A program made the translations under genes and the position numbers. A stretch of DNA of 64,000 bases from Rhizobiaceae bacterium. GTDB lineage: Bacteria; Pseudomonadota; Alphaproteobacteria; Rhizobiales; Rhizobiaceae. The stretch is from positions 62,001 through 126,000 of the forward strand of contig JANQMU010000011.1 in assembly GCA_028279875.1 (NCBI GenBank). The letters run 5' to 3'. A model generated the notes under the pieces. The model was not told where the DNA came from, did not search any database, and saw only the letters and a list, made by a program, of their open reading frames with translations. Of this stretch, positions 36,301 through 43,690 are shown one piece after another (the first letter of the stretch is position 1; each line of letters opens with the position of its first letter).

Positions 36301-39003
36301 CCCAAAACCGACACGAGCAACGACACCTCATCCGGTCAAAATACGAATACGACCACAACGACACCTCAAAATCAGAGCGCGGGGCTCGGTGATCAGGCGT
36401 CACCGCTCAACATCGCCGGGGCAGGCCAGTCCGCCCAAACCCCGGGCTCCGCCAAGAAATCAACCCTGGTCGAGTCGGTGCTGGCTGCCGGGGAGGTTTC
36501 GGCATCGATATCGGTCGAGGACACGACGATAACCGAGCGCCGTGGCGGCACTCTTGATATCGGGGGCACAATCGACATAGGCGGCGACGATATCGAGTTT
36601 AAAGGGACCCAACTCAACGCCTCCGGCGGGAGTCTCGACGCGGAGGACGGAGACATTCGTATCTCAAGCGCTGAAACGACCATGGTTTCCGAGACCCTTG
36701 ATGTTTCCATTGGGGTGAGCGGTGAATATCAGCATGAGAGAACGACGAAACTGAACAACAACGGCAAGGCGAACGACGCCACTGGGCCTTCGAACAACAG
36801 CGGCAACGAGGATTCGTCCGGCGCCTCCGGGACGCAAGAGAGGAGCAATCGTTCCGGCAATTCGAGGCAAGGCGGTGGCAATGGCGGCAATGGGGATTCG
36901 TCCGGCGCCTCCGGGACGCAAGAGAGGAACAATAGTTCCGGCAATTCGGGGCAAGGCGGTGGCGATGGCGGCAACAAGGATTCGGCCGGCGCCTCCGGGA
37001 TGCAAGAAAAGAACGACGGCTCCAGCAGTTCGGGGCAAGGCGGTGGCGATGGCGGCGATGAGAAGTCGGCGGGCGCCTCCGGGACGCAAGAAAGGAACAG
37101 TAGTTCCGGCAATTCGGGGCAAGGTGGTGGCGATAGCGCCAAAGAGGATTTGGCCGGCGCCTCTGGGAAGGAAGAAAAGAACGACGGTCCCAGCAATTCC
37201 GGGCAAGGCGGTGGCGATGGCGGCGATGAGAAGTCGGCGGGCACCTCCGGTACGCAAGAAAAGAACGACGGTTCCGACAGTTCGGGGCAAGGCGGTGGCG
37301 ATGGCGGCGATGAGAAGTCGGCGGGCGCCTCCGGTACGCAAGAAAAGAACGACGGTTCCGGCAGTTCGGGGCAAGGCGGTGGCGATGGCGGTAATGAGGA
37401 TTCGGCCGGCGCCTCCGGGAAGGAAGAAAAGAACAGTAGTCCCGGCAATTCGAAGGAAGGCAGTGCAAAAACCGCGGTGCTGAACGTTGAAGTATCCCAG
37501 ACGAGCGTTGATATCAGCGATCATCAAAACGCTGAACTGAATTTCGGGGAGGGGGAACTGACCGTCACCTCGAAAAACCTGACAATCGAGGGTGGCAAGA
37601 TCGAAGGCGGTGAGATTTCGGTGGATGTCAGCGAGGACCTCACCATCACGTCCGTCGCCAATGAAAGCGAAGTCAGCGCCGTGGAATTCACGCTGGATAT
37701 CGGTGGGTCCGCACCGACGATTGCACGGAGAAATCAGGCCGGAAAGCCGGGCGACACATCCACATCCGGGTCCGGCAGCGGCACGTCCTCCGGCGGCACC
37801 TCTTCTTCGAGCGGTTCTTCATCGGCCGGCACCGGCAGCGGCACGTCCTCCAGCGGCGGCGATAAGACATCGCCAGGGACGACACCTTCATCGGCCCCCA
37901 GCGGCGGCAAGAAACAGGAAACCCTGCTTGACGTCGCCGGCCTTTTCGGCACCGGCGCCGAAATCGAGGTCTCGGTGGCGGGAAAAACGGATACGCAGGT
38001 CAGTGAAATCAGCGGCATCATTGCGACGGAGGAGATTGACCTCGATGTCGGCGGCACCACCACCGTCAACGCTGGCATCATCGATGTCGAAGACGGAGGG
38101 AAACTTGACCTTGAAACCGGCAATCTGGTCATCGGTGATGACATCGAGGGGACCAAATCCCAGTCATTGACCAATTTCCGGTTCGCGGCCACTGCGACAA
38201 ACCTGCAAAAGATAGTCGAGAACTCCGACAGCACCGAGGACGGTTTGGCGAAACAGGGGTTACTGGTTGCCGATGCGCAAAGCGATGAGAGCCGGCAGGA
38301 CCAGACGGTTCGCTCGACCATTGGTGAAGGTCGCGTTACCATCACCGGCGAGGGAGGGAGCGAACTGGAGAAAGTCAACCGCGACGGGTCACTGGCGGTT
38401 GAAACCACCGGAGAATACAGGGATCTCAATGAAAAGGACGGCAACCAGCTGGCCGGAGACATTGCGCAGGACGCTGTTGATGATCTGAACAGCCGGATCG
38501 AGTCCGAAATCGACGGCGGCGTCGAGCTCAAGCAGCAACTGGACAGTGAAATAGCCCTGGAATCCGACGACCTCCAGGCGACCGCCGAAACGGTCGCACG
38601 AGTCGATCAACTCAATGAGCTGGCCGGGGATATCGTGTCAGAAGCCCGTCCGGAATCGTCCGGCACCGGCGGTTATTTCGGCCAGCAGTTGGACACTGAG
38701 CAGACGGAAGCCGTTTACACGAACCCGGTGGTCGTGCGGACCGCCGCGCTGGCCGCGGAATTCAAAGAGCTGCAAAGGTCGGGGAAGGAGATCGGACCGA
38801 CCGAGATGCAGGACATACTGGACCAGGCCGGGTTTGACGTCGATCTTGCAGGCGCTGCGGATCCGCAGGCCGCCTATGATCAGGCCGTAAACGCGCTGAT
38901 GAAGGATCTGCAGGTCGAGCTTTCGGAAATCATCGGCAAGCCGGTGGATTCGCAGCAACTGGAGGCCTTTGTGAACAGCCTCGGTGGCGAAGCGTCTCGA
39001 TGA
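30382..39003 (+). CDS. Filamentous hemagglutinin-like exoprotein (TpsA)
   Basis: Very large secreted protein of 2873 residues. Start GTG at 30382 (TTG at 30385 possible) after GGGGAAAAAG. Signal peptide ends AFAQ (about residue 24). The TPS secretion domain (about 25-260) has both hallmark motifs, NPNL at 103-106 and NPNG at 144-147, plus a CSGC pair at 150-153. Residues about 1050-2100 carry beta-helix hemagglutinin repeats (for example ISGSNVDVEDRLKINAGNVT). Residues about 2144-2361 are a Gly/Ser/Glu-rich 28-residue tandem repeat, followed by another Ser/Gly/Thr-rich linker (about 2455-2510). There is no VENN motif and no recognisable toxin domain at the C-terminus, so an adhesin role is favoured over contact-dependent inhibition. 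Confidence 0.92.
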   Translation: MLTRKTLPGTATILLGLSGSAFAQNATDVQVDASAGANTSVTNVVNQGVTEDTPVLNIATPNAGGLSHNFFTRYDVGTEGLVINNHGGDRPIASSLAGAVLANPNLSVNNEARVILNEITSSSRSRLFGPQELVGGSAEFILANPNGVTCSGCGFLNFPKASIITGSATIDAAGRLGSFDVDGGDVSIEGDGLDATTTDYFDIVSRSVAINGQINAKNLTIVTGRNLYDYGTGIATKKADDPSGKPEFGIDSSALGGMYADRITLVGTEDGVGVRLRGDAGANTGDMTITADGKLVFRNSTVSAKKNLRAVSSSDLIEVDGSHLTAGDDFDISAASLQLLNGASINAGDSLSDLLTISVDGQLSVSDSLVNSNGALQVEAANIAVDAASTGTGKGVRAVGYATLKATDSIVNAGFVASGSKLTLEAWNLIGNKAGGVLQAGTELSASDGPSTNGILANDAGARLLAPVVTADLGHVLNYGTVVARSTTDKSVFRVNQMTNSGDADPASTNGLIFAGAGIDILASHAFYNINDAFLFANTADITLGGIDMASAQGLVRNENSTIESRTGDVRIFADTFQNTGTLGQVVDGASSPLSANGWHSSHFVGTQHLYIVDTCGSLNEGGLTFRENLGKTCARSATQSTQSIDGSTDYRSRLFAGKDIEIYVRDEALNRVSIISAANDILIDGATGAKFTNEAQEVYRVTELGEFQRDTWTGDGHFKILGTKATHGVTYRAGDNRGPVCFHPGKLCFSFTNPTPAIPLVDQYLKVFEDIDAPVQLDPRIGIMSTVEAGNGLQANIAIENTNVGAADAFGSITASAATAPVLPSNTAVQPSSPLFVSNPDPAARFLYQTDPLFSVTGLLGSADFLARLGYDPNRHQFLGDAYYEQQYLRQQILSATGQRFVVNGLSGEDQQYKVLLDRGEAVREAFDLRVGVSLTPQQIASLQEDVVLLVETEVDGRTVLAPKLYLAANTERQIVGGALIAAADIAVDTDGAVANEGTLLARNSITIDSGESVENRLGLIGAGGAIDITAEGDIANLSGTIAGSDVALRSTDGSVINQTLKNDIVGADGNTVATVMGDTASISADGDLTIEAKDDIVSLAADISAGGDAELSATDIDLLGTQKVSLSERTERLADGTKVTTQVVQSETQGANLDVAGNLVVRADDEFAVRGSDVDVGGDAEFDVANLSITSQEEVTRIEQETEKFTLSQRADDGAVLLLQNEQQSLHGTITTQRESTVTIGGSLSVGRGEDEDGNRLQSDSVEIAGSNLSAGGDAQINARDVTIRETVETTTIMQETTKSASVLGGKTTTGAPSDDDPDGEESASASFEFEVTRTSNTTENLRHETARSSNVDIGGSLTISSEPGPDGEISNVNISGSNVDVEDRLKINAGNVTVEAAQTQTTYSNTTTEASGMIRGSASTQGLLLGGALDSDTDRTRLNATDNTVSEITAGGIEILASGEFTDRGTRYDSDGDIVIRGEEGVNFEAAIDSREVTVEGTELEIGIDVQLDVATVGNAVDAVQDKVLAEEEKQRIEELENSDPAAAAAARENPDADTDPAMDGLNPENIDDIAPGVTVTLSAAYEETVDMIVDETARVSELTSRSGGINISSGETGTGVKLEGTRLEAQENIEITAQSGAVDIGVAETRDTRTTSVAGGGGTVEIDIINKSVSASGEGYATPPAGDGSEPNITIVDQDGAEIRSGGEVVIRAEGGDAKLTGTKLAADDDITITGENVELNAATDTVDTRYEFASGRGSLSLGKGSLAAGGGGHHETSEKHVQIAETTEIESAGGDIRIEGTGVAEEGGRISSEGTDFSARNGDVSLTGSSVELGAASNIVNTYDERTSVQVEISATKSGTSELQDNVDGGLSASGDGGGANVSVEYQRVETKTEQAVDSSIEAENLFINATDGDVETVGGSFDISEDVSIQAEGGSVIFDAAENTHTTDKTDVSVDVNISVDMSRNVTGGNKPKTDTSNDTSSGQNTNTTTTTPQNQSAGLGDQASPLNIAGAGQSAQTPGSAKKSTLVESVLAAGEVSASISVEDTTITERRGGTLDIGGTIDIGGDDIEFKGTQLNASGGSLDAEDGDIRISSAETTMVSETLDVSIGVSGEYQHERTTKLNNNGKANDATGPSNNSGNEDSSGASGTQERSNRSGNSRQGGGNGGNGDSSGASGTQERNNSSGNSGQGGGDGGNKDSAGASGMQEKNDGSSSSGQGGGDGGDEKSAGASGTQERNSSSGNSGQGGGDSAKEDLAGASGKEEKNDGPSNSGQGGGDGGDEKSAGTSGTQEKNDGSDSSGQGGGDGGDEKSAGASGTQEKNDGSGSSGQGGGDGGNEDSAGASGKEEKNSSPGNSKEGSAKTAVLNVEVSQTSVDISDHQNAELNFGEGELTVTSKNLTIEGGKIEGGEISVDVSEDLTITSVANESEVSAVEFTLDIGGSAPTIARRNQAGKPGDTSTSGSGSGTSSGGTSSSSGSSSAGTGSGTSSSGGDKTSPGTTPSSAPSGGKKQETLLDVAGLFGTGAEIEVSVAGKTDTQVSEISGIIATEEIDLDVGGTTTVNAGIIDVEDGGKLDLETGNLVIGDDIEGTKSQSLTNFRFAATATNLQKIVENSDSTEDGLAKQGLLVADAQSDESRQDQTVRSTIGEGRVTITGEGGSELEKVNRDGSLAVETTGEYRDLNEKDGNQLAGDIAQDAVDDLNSRIESEIDGGVELKQQLDSEIALESDDLQATAETVARVDQLNELAGDIVSEARPESSGTGGYFGQQLDTEQTEAVYTNPVVVRTAALAAEFKELQRSGKEIGPTEMQDILDQAGFDVDLAGAADPQAAYDQAVNALMKDLQVELSEIIGKPVDSQQLEAFVNSLGGEASR
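36811..37464 (+). repeat. 84-bp in-frame tandem repeat inside tpsA (seven full units plus a partial)
   Basis: Units begin at 36811, 36895, 36979, 37063, 37147, 37231, 37315 and 37399 (last one incomplete). Each encodes 28 residues of the pattern [E/K/G]-[D/K]-S-[A/S]-G-A-S-G-[T/K]-[Q/E]-E-[K/R]-N-x-x-S-x-x-S-G-Q-G-G-G-D-G-G. Because the unit is a multiple of three, copy-number changes keep the reading frame. The translated segment is acidic and disordered, likely a flexible spacer in the extracellular fibre. The periodicity also opens long artefactual frames on both strands. Confidence 0.95.
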
Positions 39004-39098
39004 AGGCGGGACCGGGCGCACGAAAGGCCGCCGGGCTGGCCGGCGACATCCGGCGCCGGTTTCTCTTCGGCCGCGCCGCGGCAGGGCGAAATGATCCG

Positions 39099-39692
39099 AT
39101 GGGATGTCCGGGCCGGCCGGCTTCACGGCTTTTTGGCAGCGTGGCGATGGCCGCTTTCGTGGTGCTCATGGGGCCCGTCAGTTCTTTTGCCCGGGACGGC
39201 CCTGCCGGAACGCCTTCGACCAATGCGCTGACGATCGAGACCGACTTCAAGGATTGGCGCGTTATCTGCCCGGGCACCGGGACCAGCCCGCTGAAAGCCT
39301 GCGTCATGGTGCCAATGAACCGGGCCGAAACGAAAACCGCGCCTGTCTTGAACCTGGTCATAGAGGGATCGCGTGATGTTCCGGCCAAGGCCGCACCGCT
39401 GATCATATTCGCCGCCCCGCTGAATTCACTTCTGCCCGCGGGCATTGTCTTCCAGATCGATGGACGCCGCGGTGTGAAGGTTCCGTTCCGGTCCTGCCAT
39501 GGCAATGGCTGCCTTGCTCCGTTCCGGCCCCGGCAGAAACTGCTCGCAGGTTTCCGCCGGGGTCTGGACATGACGGTCGCCTCGCTTGCGCTGGACGGCT
39601 CGACCAGAAAAAGGACCATTTCGCTGCGCGGTTTCACCGCAGCCTACAGATATCTTCACCAAACGAATCTGGCGCAATCCGACGAACGTTGA
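39099..39692 (+). CDS. Secreted invasion-associated locus B (IalB)-like protein
   Basis: 197 residues from the ATG at 39099, beginning with a signal-type hydrophobic segment (RLFGSVAMAAFVVLMGPVSS). The IalB pattern follows: DFKDWRVICPGTGTSPLKAC, a central region with GIVFQIDGRR, and paired cysteines in FRSCHGNGCLAPF. IalB was first described in Bartonella, where it aids erythrocyte invasion; homologues are widespread in alphaproteobacteria and periplasmic. An in-frame ATG at 39000 overlaps the tpsA stop codon and would add 33 residues; either way the gene is probably co-transcribed with tpsA. Confidence 0.75.
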   Translation: MGCPGRPASRLFGSVAMAAFVVLMGPVSSFARDGPAGTPSTNALTIETDFKDWRVICPGTGTSPLKACVMVPMNRAETKTAPVLNLVIEGSRDVPAKAAPLIIFAAPLNSLLPAGIVFQIDGRRGVKVPFRSCHGNGCLAPFRPRQKLLAGFRRGLDMTVASLALDGSTRKRTISLRGFTAAYRYLHQTNLAQSDER

Positions 39693-39809
39693 TGCAACGG
39701 GTGGCCCAATGCTCAGCGCCTTGGTCAAGTGATTCAATTCAACCACAACTCGCTCCGGGTGCTGCCGAATGCCCGGACCAGCCACATGGCCCGGCGAAAT
39801 TGCGTTCAG

Positions 39810-39841
39810 ATATTTTCATCTTGAACAATTTGAAAATATCC
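39810..39841. promoter_or_regulatory. Perfect inverted repeat, putative RpiR operator upstream of the SDR gene
   Basis: GATATTTTCA (39810-39819) and TGAAAATATC (39832-39841) are perfect inverted copies with a 12-bp spacer, 48 bases before the start at 39889. A site with the same geometry is found at 41644-41675. RpiR/MurR regulators typically bind GAAA/TTTC-type palindromes (known), and one is encoded at 40719. Confidence 0.6.
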
Positions 39842-39888
39842 ATCTATTATTCCGCTTGAACGTCCGAAGCGAGGGGAAACGGCCGCCC

Positions 39889-40674
39889 ATGGAGGCGCGT
39901 GTAGACGGCAAGGTGATCCTCATAACCGGTTCGACGCAGGGCATTGGCCGGGCGATCGCGGTTGAATGCGCCCGCAGCGGCGCCGAGGCGATCATCGTGT
40001 CGGGACGCGATGCCGGCGCCGGGGAATCGGCTGTCGCCGAACTCGAAGCGCTGGGTGCCAGAGCCCATATGGTTGCCGAGGATCTGTCCGTCGACGGGGC
40101 AGCAGACCGGCTGTTCGACCAGGCGGTGAGCACGTTCGGCCGGATCGACGCGCTGGTTAATTCGGCGGGATTGACCACCCGCGGGTCCACGGTCGACGCC
40201 ACGCGGGCGATCTGGCGGGACCTGTTTCAGGTCAATGCCCAGGAGCCGTTTTTCCTGATGCAACGCATGGTGAATGCGCTGCGCGCCGACAAAAGACCCG
40301 GCGATGTCCTCAACATATTGTCGATGAACGCCCATGGCGGAAGCGGCGAACTGACGGTCTATGCGGCCACCAAGGCCGCCCTGTCTCTGATCACAAGGAA
40401 CGCCGCGCATCAGCATCGGTTCGACCGCATCCGCATCAACGGCATCAATGTCGGGTGGACCGATACGCCGGCGGAACGGCGCATGCAGGCAGAAATCCTC
40501 GGCAAGGGCGAGACCTGGCTGGCCGAAGCGGCGGCGAAACAGCCCTTCGGCCGGCTGCTCACCCCTCAGGACATCGCCCATCTATCCGTCTTCCTGCTCA
40601 GCGACATGTCATCCCCGATCACCGGATCGATCATCGACCAGGAGCAATGGGTGGCAGGCGGTATGGACGAATGA
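39889..40674 (+). CDS. Short-chain dehydrogenase/reductase
   Basis: 261 residues, classical SDR: cofactor motif TGSTQGIG (about 14-21), structural NSAG, catalytic serine in NILSMNAHGG and active-site YAATK. The cofactor is probably NAD(P) with a sugar, cyclitol or related alcohol as substrate; the sequence does not show which. ATG at 39889 follows GAGGGGAAA; a longer upstream reading would run through the operator at 39810-39841. It leads a run of genes with the RpiR regulator next. Confidence 0.85.
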   Translation: MEARVDGKVILITGSTQGIGRAIAVECARSGAEAIIVSGRDAGAGESAVAELEALGARAHMVAEDLSVDGAADRLFDQAVSTFGRIDALVNSAGLTTRGSTVDATRAIWRDLFQVNAQEPFFLMQRMVNALRADKRPGDVLNILSMNAHGGSGELTVYAATKAALSLITRNAAHQHRFDRIRINGINVGWTDTPAERRMQAEILGKGETWLAEAAAKQPFGRLLTPQDIAHLSVFLLSDMSSPITGSIIDQEQWVAGGMDE

Positions 40675-40718
40675 GCACGGCTGATTCACTTCGAATGCCC
40701 GAACGATAAGGCGCAGAC

Positions 40719-41591
40719 ATGGCGAAGAAAAAACAGGCCGAGACCAATGCAAAGCCGATAGAGGATTTCGCGAGCCTTGTCGAAACGCTGATGGCGCGGC
40801 AGGGAAGCCTGCCCAAACGGCTGAACCAAGTTGCACAGTTCTTCCTGAACAATCCCGAGGACGTGGCGATCTACAACATCGTCGGACTGTCCAAGCTTGC
40901 CGGCGTTCCGGCGGCGAACATCACCCGTTTTGCCAAGGAACTCGGCTTCTCCGGCTTTGCCGACCTGCAGGATGTATTCCGCCAGCGCCTCGTTGGGCCG
41001 CGCATGACCTATGCCGACAGGATCAAGGCATTGGGCGCGCGAGAACAGAACGCCCAGAGCGAATTGGACCTTGAGCGACCGCGCGCCATATTCGACACCT
41101 TCGTGCAGACCGCCGTCGATTCCCTGCTGCGGCTGCGGGACGATGTCGAGGACCGGGCGCTGGAGGCCTTTGTCGATGCCCTGGCGGCCTGCGATGCCGT
41201 CCATGTCAGCGCCGCTCGCGGCGCCTTCGGGATCGGCGCCTATTGCTTCTACGGGCTTTCCAAGATCGGCAAACGCGCCCACATGATCGACAATCTCGGC
41301 GCCATGCGGGCCGAACAGGTCGGCGCCATCGGCGACAATGACGCGCTCCTTCTTTTGACATTCGACGACTATACGCCCGAGACCATCGAAATTGCCGAAA
41401 TGGCGGCCGCCGGAAAGGCGACGGTCCTGGCCGTCACGGATAATGAGTTGAGCCCGGTGGTCGGCCCCGCCGACCATGTTCTTTACGTCAAGGAGGCCCA
41501 TCTCGGGCACTTCCGTTCACAGGTGCCGGCCTTTGTCCTGTGTCAGAGCGTGATTGTCAGCCTGGGTCGACGTATCGACAGAACCAATTGA
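40719..41591 (+). CDS. RpiR/MurR-family transcriptional regulator
   Basis: 290 residues: N-terminal HTH_6 domain (about 25-100; LPKRLNQVAQFFLNNPEDVA, then LSKLAGVPAANITRFAKELG) and a C-terminal SIS sugar-phosphate-binding domain (about 135-265; AVHVSAARGAFGIGAYCFYG). Regulators of this type sense phosphosugars or related metabolites. It is flanked on both sides by SDR genes preceded by matching palindromes, so it most likely controls both transcripts. Confidence 0.88.
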   Translation: MAKKKQAETNAKPIEDFASLVETLMARQGSLPKRLNQVAQFFLNNPEDVAIYNIVGLSKLAGVPAANITRFAKELGFSGFADLQDVFRQRLVGPRMTYADRIKALGAREQNAQSELDLERPRAIFDTFVQTAVDSLLRLRDDVEDRALEAFVDALAACDAVHVSAARGAFGIGAYCFYGLSKIGKRAHMIDNLGAMRAEQVGAIGDNDALLLLTFDDYTPETIEIAEMAAAGKATVLAVTDNELSPVVGPADHVLYVKEAHLGHFRSQVPAFVLCQSVIVSLGRRIDRTN

Positions 41592-41643
41592 AAGGATTGC
41601 AATAAATACTCAGATCAGTCGAATTGGAGACGCGTGAATGACG

Positions 41644-41675
41644 GAATTTTTCATATTTCGAAAAATGAAAATATC
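41644..41675. promoter_or_regulatory. Inverted repeat, second putative RpiR operator
   Basis: GAATTTTTCA (41644-41653) and TGAAAATATC (41666-41675) are inverted with a 12-bp spacer, matching at 8 of 10 positions. The right half is identical to that of the site at 39832-39841 and the geometry is the same (10-12-10). It lies 53 bases before the SDR start at 41729. An internal TTTCGAAAAATGAAA adds further half-sites. Confidence 0.6.
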
Positions 41676-41728
41676 CTTGCATTTGAAAAATCGACATGGA
41701 AGAGTGACGGTTTCAAACGGAAACGGAC

Positions 41729-42457
41729 ATGGACCCGGACAGCGTTTTTGATTTCTCATCTCGCAAGGTTTTGGTCGTCGGCGCGAGCCGGGCAGGCATC
41801 GGCTCTGCCATCGCCGCATCGTTCCAGGCCGGAGGCGCAGACGTGACGATCACCGGCGTCGAACCAGAGCCGGCCGAAGCGGATCGCGACCGCTATGACT
41901 ACGTGCAGTTCGATGTGACTGACGATACCGCCACTGCCGATCTGGCGGCCGCAACGGACGCACTTGACATCCTGGTGAACTGCGCCGCCATCACCTCGCG
42001 CGGCGAGGAAATGGACCCGGCATTTTTTAGCAAGGTTGTCGATGTCAATCTGCAGGGCACCTTCCGCGTATCGACAGCGTTTCTCGGGCACCTGAAAAAG
42101 AGCCGGGGAAGCATCATCAACATTGCCTCGATGTATGCCGCCTTTGGCAGTCCGATGAACCCGGCCTATGGCGCATCGAAAGCCGCCGTCAAGCAATTGA
42201 CCAAGTCTCTGGCGATGGCCTGGGCGAAATACAATATCCGCGTCAATTGCATTGCGCCGGGTTTCATCGTCACCGAGCAGTCGGCCAAAAGCCGGACCGA
42301 TCCCGCCCATGTCGAGGCGGTCAATGCCCGAACGCCCATGGGGCGGTGGGGCATGCCGGAGGACCTTGCCGGTCCGGCATTGTTTCTGGCTTCGCCCGCG
42401 GCGGCATTCATGACGGGCACCTGTCTGAGTGTTGACGGAGGCTACTCCGTTGCGTGA
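41729..42457 (+). CDS. Short-chain dehydrogenase/reductase
   Basis: 242 residues, classical SDR: cofactor motif GASRAGIG, NCAA, catalytic serine in NIASMYAAFG and YGASK, ending with the usual SVDGGYSVA. Likely oxidises a hydroxyl of a sugar, polyol or cyclitol. It heads the second RpiR-linked transcript, which continues with an oxidoreductase, an isomerase and an ABC importer. It is not a duplicate of the SDR at 39889: sequence motifs differ throughout. Confidence 0.87.
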   Translation: MDPDSVFDFSSRKVLVVGASRAGIGSAIAASFQAGGADVTITGVEPEPAEADRDRYDYVQFDVTDDTATADLAAATDALDILVNCAAITSRGEEMDPAFFSKVVDVNLQGTFRVSTAFLGHLKKSRGSIINIASMYAAFGSPMNPAYGASKAAVKQLTKSLAMAWAKYNIRVNCIAPGFIVTEQSAKSRTDPAHVEAVNARTPMGRWGMPEDLAGPALFLASPAAAFMTGTCLSVDGGYSVA

Positions 42458-42505
42458 ATATTTCGGCCTTGATGGGTGCGCGTTCTGGCTCCGGGGGGCT
42501 TTCAA

Positions 42506-43660
42506 GTGGTGAAGACGAATGCCATCGGTGCGGCCGTCATCGGCACCGGCTTCATCGGGACGGTCCATGCCCAGGCCCTCAGGCGCCTTGGTGTCGACGT
42601 CGTCGGCCTGCTCGGCTCCAGCGCCGAGCGGGGAGCCCGGGCCGCCGAGGCCATCGGCGTCGCCAAAGCCTATGAAGACCTCGATGCCCTGTTGAACGAC
42701 CCGGCCGTCCAGGTGGTGCATGTGACATCGCCCAACCAGTTCCACCACAGCCAGGTGAAAGCGATCATGGCGGCCGGCCGGCATGTGGTCTGCGAGAAAC
42801 CGCTGACGATGACCTCCGCGGAATCGGCGGAGCTTGTCGATCTCGCCGCCGCCAGTGATCTCATCACCGCCGTCAATTACAACATCCGCTTCTACCCGCT
42901 CAATCAACATGCCCGGCAAATGGCCGCCGATGGTGATCTGGGCGACATTCGCCTGATCTCCGGTCACTATATGCAGGACTGGCTGCTCCACGACACAGAC
43001 TGGAACTGGCGGCTCGAAGCCGACAAGGGCGGTCTTCTGCGCGCCTTCGGGGATATCGGCACCCACTGGATCGATCTGACGAGTTTCATCACCGGGCTCA
43101 AGGTGACGTCGGTCATGGCCGAATTGTCGACCTTCGTGAAGACCCGTCAGCGTCCGGTCGGGCCCGTCGAGACGTTCTCGCAGGAGCGGTCGGCCGAGAC
43201 CGTGCCGGCGACCATCGAAACTGACGATACGGCGCTGCTGTTGCTGCGATACGACAATGGCGCCCGCGGCTCCGTGGTGATCAGCCAGGTCAGTCCCGGC
43301 CGGAAGAACGCCCTCCAGTGGCAGACCGACGGTTCGAAATCCGCCGCGGCATGGGACTCCGAAACGCCCGATCATTTGTGGATCGGTCACCGCGACCAGC
43401 CCAACCGGATTTTGCAGCGCGATGCGTCGCTGATGAATGCGCGGGGCGCGGCGGCGGCATCCCTGCCGGGCGGACATGTGGAAGGATTTGCCGATTCCTT
43501 CTTTGCCCTGTTCCGGGAAATCTACGGGGCTGTTGCCGCCGGCAAGGCCCCCGAAAATCCGGGATATGCGAGTTTTGCCGACGGCCATTATGAAATGCTG
43601 GTATGCGACGCCGTATTGCGCAGCGCCAGGGAGGGGTGTTGGGTGGATGTCGCGCAATAG
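42506..43660 (+). CDS. Gfo/Idh/MocA-family oxidoreductase
   Basis: About 384 residues from a GTG start (42506; 42509 also possible), chosen for the GGGGGG stretch at 42493-42498; an in-frame ATG at 42476 has no such site. N-terminal Rossmann motif AAVIGTGFIGTVHAQAL and the EKP signature (HVVCEKPLTMTS) are intact; the C-terminal domain is of the usual GFO_IDH_MocA type. It probably oxidises a sugar or inositol-like ring hydroxyl with NAD(P). In rhizobia, related enzymes act on inositols and rhizopines. Confidence 0.87.
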   Translation: MVKTNAIGAAVIGTGFIGTVHAQALRRLGVDVVGLLGSSAERGARAAEAIGVAKAYEDLDALLNDPAVQVVHVTSPNQFHHSQVKAIMAAGRHVVCEKPLTMTSAESAELVDLAAASDLITAVNYNIRFYPLNQHARQMAADGDLGDIRLISGHYMQDWLLHDTDWNWRLEADKGGLLRAFGDIGTHWIDLTSFITGLKVTSVMAELSTFVKTRQRPVGPVETFSQERSAETVPATIETDDTALLLLRYDNGARGSVVISQVSPGRKNALQWQTDGSKSAAAWDSETPDHLWIGHRDQPNRILQRDASLMNARGAAAASLPGGHVEGFADSFFALFREIYGAVAAGKAPENPGYASFADGHYEMLVCDAVLRSAREGCWVDVAQ

Positions 43661-43690
43661 CAAGCCGTCGAAGAGGATTTGGGAGGAATC

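Noticed and set aside
36614-37527. Long minus-strand and second-frame reading frames of 200-290 codons inside tpsA
   Set aside because: They arise from the 84-bp repeat, whose length is a multiple of three and whose codons lack stops in several frames. The encoded proteins are Pro/Arg-rich artefacts without ribosome-binding sites.
30382-39692. Contact-dependent inhibition (CdiB-CdiA-CdiI) system
   Set aside because: TpsA has no VENN motif or recognisable C-terminal toxin, and the next gene is IalB-like with a signal peptide rather than a small cytoplasmic immunity gene.
42454-42675. Reading frame beginning just after the second SDR gene
   Set aside because: It overlaps the oxidoreductase gene in another frame and encodes an Arg/Gly/Pro-rich shadow peptide.
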